DNA from: Scandinavium sp002470465
GTDB lineage: Bacteria; Pseudomonadota; Gammaproteobacteria; Enterobacterales; Enterobacteriaceae
Length of the DNA: 64,000 nucleotides
Assembly: GCF_040750395.1 (NCBI RefSeq)
Contig: NZ_JBFLVD010000010.1
Coordinates: 132,570 to 196,569, forward strand
Reading direction: 5' to 3'
This document shows positions 63,012 to 64,000 of the stretch, piece by piece. The first letter of the stretch is position 1, and every line of letters starts with the position of its first letter. The position numbers and the translations under genes are program-made. The notes beneath the pieces were generated by a model. The model had not been told where the DNA came from, made no database searches, and saw only the letters and a list, made by a program, of their open reading frames with translations.

Positions 63012-63515
63012 TTATGAAATAACCCTGCGGGCGGTTTTAAAGCGTATTTTCCAGTAATCGTTTTTCAGATCCGAAATCATAACGCCTTTGCTTGTTGAGG
63101 CATGCACAAACTGCTCGTTACCAATATAAACGCCGACATGACGCTCACGGGACGACATTTGAAAGAACAGCAGATCGCCGGGCATGAGCTTGACAGGAGA
63201 GGCCTGAGCTCCCTGCTTGATTTGCTCTGCCGTGGTGCGCGCAAGGCGGGTGCGCAACGTATCCGGAAAGGCCGCATGGAATATCTGCTGCATTAATGAA
63301 GAGCAGTCAATTCCCTTTTTTGTAGTTCCGCCAAATTGATATTTCACGCCCTGCCAGTGGGAATATTGTGAGAGTATCTTCTTGCGAATATCCTCTTCTT
63401 TGACTTTGGTGTGAGAAGGCGTTCGCTCGACGTTAATATAAAAACTTGAGGCTTTTACATCAGAAGAAAGAAACAGTGATAATAAAAAGCAGAGCGTTAT
63501 AAATGGATAATACAT
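63012..63515 (-). CDS. NlpC/P60-family cell-wall peptidase
   Basis: 167 residues: signal peptide (about 1-22), then an NlpC/P60 domain with catalytic Cys in GIDCSSLMQ (about 71), His in RHVGVYIG (about 127) and a second His in FVHAST. It should cut peptidoglycan stem peptides (D-iGlu to DAP or similar). It is shorter than MepH or MepS and has no lipobox. AT-rich compared with the flanking lipase gene, suggesting separate origin. Confidence 0.85.
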   Translation of the reverse strand: MYYPFITLCFLLSLFLSSDVKASSFYINVERTPSHTKVKEEDIRKKILSQYSHWQGVKYQFGGTTKKGIDCSSLMQQIFHAAFPDTLRTRLARTTAEQIKQGAQASPVKLMPGDLLFFQMSSRERHVGVYIGNEQFVHASTSKGVMISDLKNDYWKIRFKTARRVIS

Positions 63516-63881
63516 AGTTAATCAGTTCATGTGGAAAATAAAAAAAACGGGGTGTGGTTAAAAAGTAACCTAATGGGGAGGGGGGGACAATATTACTAGT
63601 ACTAAAAAATGGAATGCAGAATATGACTTTCATTTGCCAGCGCCATTTGGCCCACTCCCCCTCGATAGCATTGTGCTGGCGGTATGAGCTGATAACTTCC
63701 TCCCGCTCCGAACGTGAAAGCCGCACGTTGGCTCCAGGTCTGCCCCTGAAAAGTGAAAATCATCTCCGGTAAGCCTTCAGGTTGGCGCGATTTCGAACTG
63801 GTCAGGTATTTATTTTTAGCCACCCACCGTAATCTTCTCATCGCGCTAAGTCGCAACATTTTCTAAGCAGCCTTAGCCCGG
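63516..63881. other. Unassigned region near the right edge
   Basis: Overlapping leftward frames at 63460-63726 and 63602-63859 share this DNA, but neither gives a product I recognise, and both look like degraded or chance frames. G7 (63585-63591 region, GGGGAGGGGGGG) is present upstream of the NlpC/P60 gene. Probably decayed accessory DNA. Confidence 0.35.
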
Positions 63882-63882
63882 C

Positions 63883-63984
63883 ATGCCTGATGAAAACGGT
63901 AAGAGCATCGATCCTTTTATCTCTGATATTGCTCACACCGTTGCGCTACAGGTTATTCCACTGGGGAAACTTTTATGGTTTTGA
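63883..63984 (+). pseudogene. ORF fragment cut by a mobile element end
   Basis: A 33-codon frame beginning MPDENGKSIDPF... has a coherent hydrophilic-to-amphipathic composition. Its stop codon is the first three bases of the presumed IS end at 63982, so the original gene probably ran on. Product not recognised. Confidence 0.35.
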
Positions 63985-64000
63985 ATCGCCACGGATAATC
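63982..64000. mobile_element. Probable terminus of an IS3-family insertion sequence
   Basis: TGAATCGCCACGGATAATC at the window edge matches from memory the terminal inverted repeat of IS3-group elements of enterobacteria (ISEhe3/IS1400 type). Only 19 bases are visible; the transposase is outside the window. Confidence 0.45.

Noticed and set aside
63602..63859. 85-codon leftward frame at the right edge
   Set aside because: No recognisable domain; overlaps another frame of equal quality, so neither is supported.

Overview
The window is an enterobacterial chromosome segment (family Enterobacteriaceae, probably Enterobacter or a close relative). Nearly every core gene gives a full-length protein that closely resembles its E. 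coli/Salmonella counterpart, and gene order largely follows the terminus half of the E. coli chromosome (ydhKJI-slyA ... tus-rstBA ... pntAB, then uspE-fnr-ogt-abgTBA-abgR-smrA). It is not E. coli: several genes are inserted or missing, and two blocks that lie far apart in E. coli K-12 are joined here. No rRNA, tRNA or CRISPR array was seen.

Left part (1-18.6 kb): an efflux operon (ydhI-ydhJ-ydhK, ydhK cut by the window edge); slyA with a perfect SlyA palindrome on its own promoter; a membrane diguanylate cyclase between slyA and slyB; slyB behind a PhoP box; anmK, mliC, pdxH and tyrS; then gstA and dtpA facing them, with no pdxY where E. coli has it. Next come nth and the complete electron-transport operon rsxABCDGE, read leftward, with ydgK upstream.

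Middle part (18.6-43.8 kb): cnu, an inserted family-1 glycosidase, the small membrane gene blr, ydgJ, add, the malX-malY operon with divergent malI and its operators, ydgA, manA, fumA, fumC, then tus with a Ter site just upstream of its start. The site is oriented to stop replication forks moving toward lower coordinates. After that come rstB-rstA, ydgC, folM, ydgI, ydgH and the transhydrogenase operon pntA-pntB.

Right-centre (43.8-56.6 kb): leuE, a class III alcohol dehydrogenase (frmA type), a chemoreceptor with a sigma-28-like promoter, uspE, fnr with an FNR box, ogt, the p-aminobenzoyl-glutamate genes abgT-abgB-abgA with divergent abgR, and smrA.

Right end (56.6-64 kb) is accessory in character: a second type I methionine aminopeptidase overlapping a ParD-like antitoxin gene, preceded by four TATA motifs spaced exactly 11 bp; umuDC under a LexA box; a broken autotransporter gene; a 14-bp perfect inverted repeat with a LexA-like core; an omptin protease; a secreted lipase-like hydrolase; an NlpC/P60 peptidase; and, at the last 19 bases, what looks like the terminus of an IS3-family element truncating an ORF. 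The ParD-like/aminopeptidase pair is the best candidate for a poorly described system.
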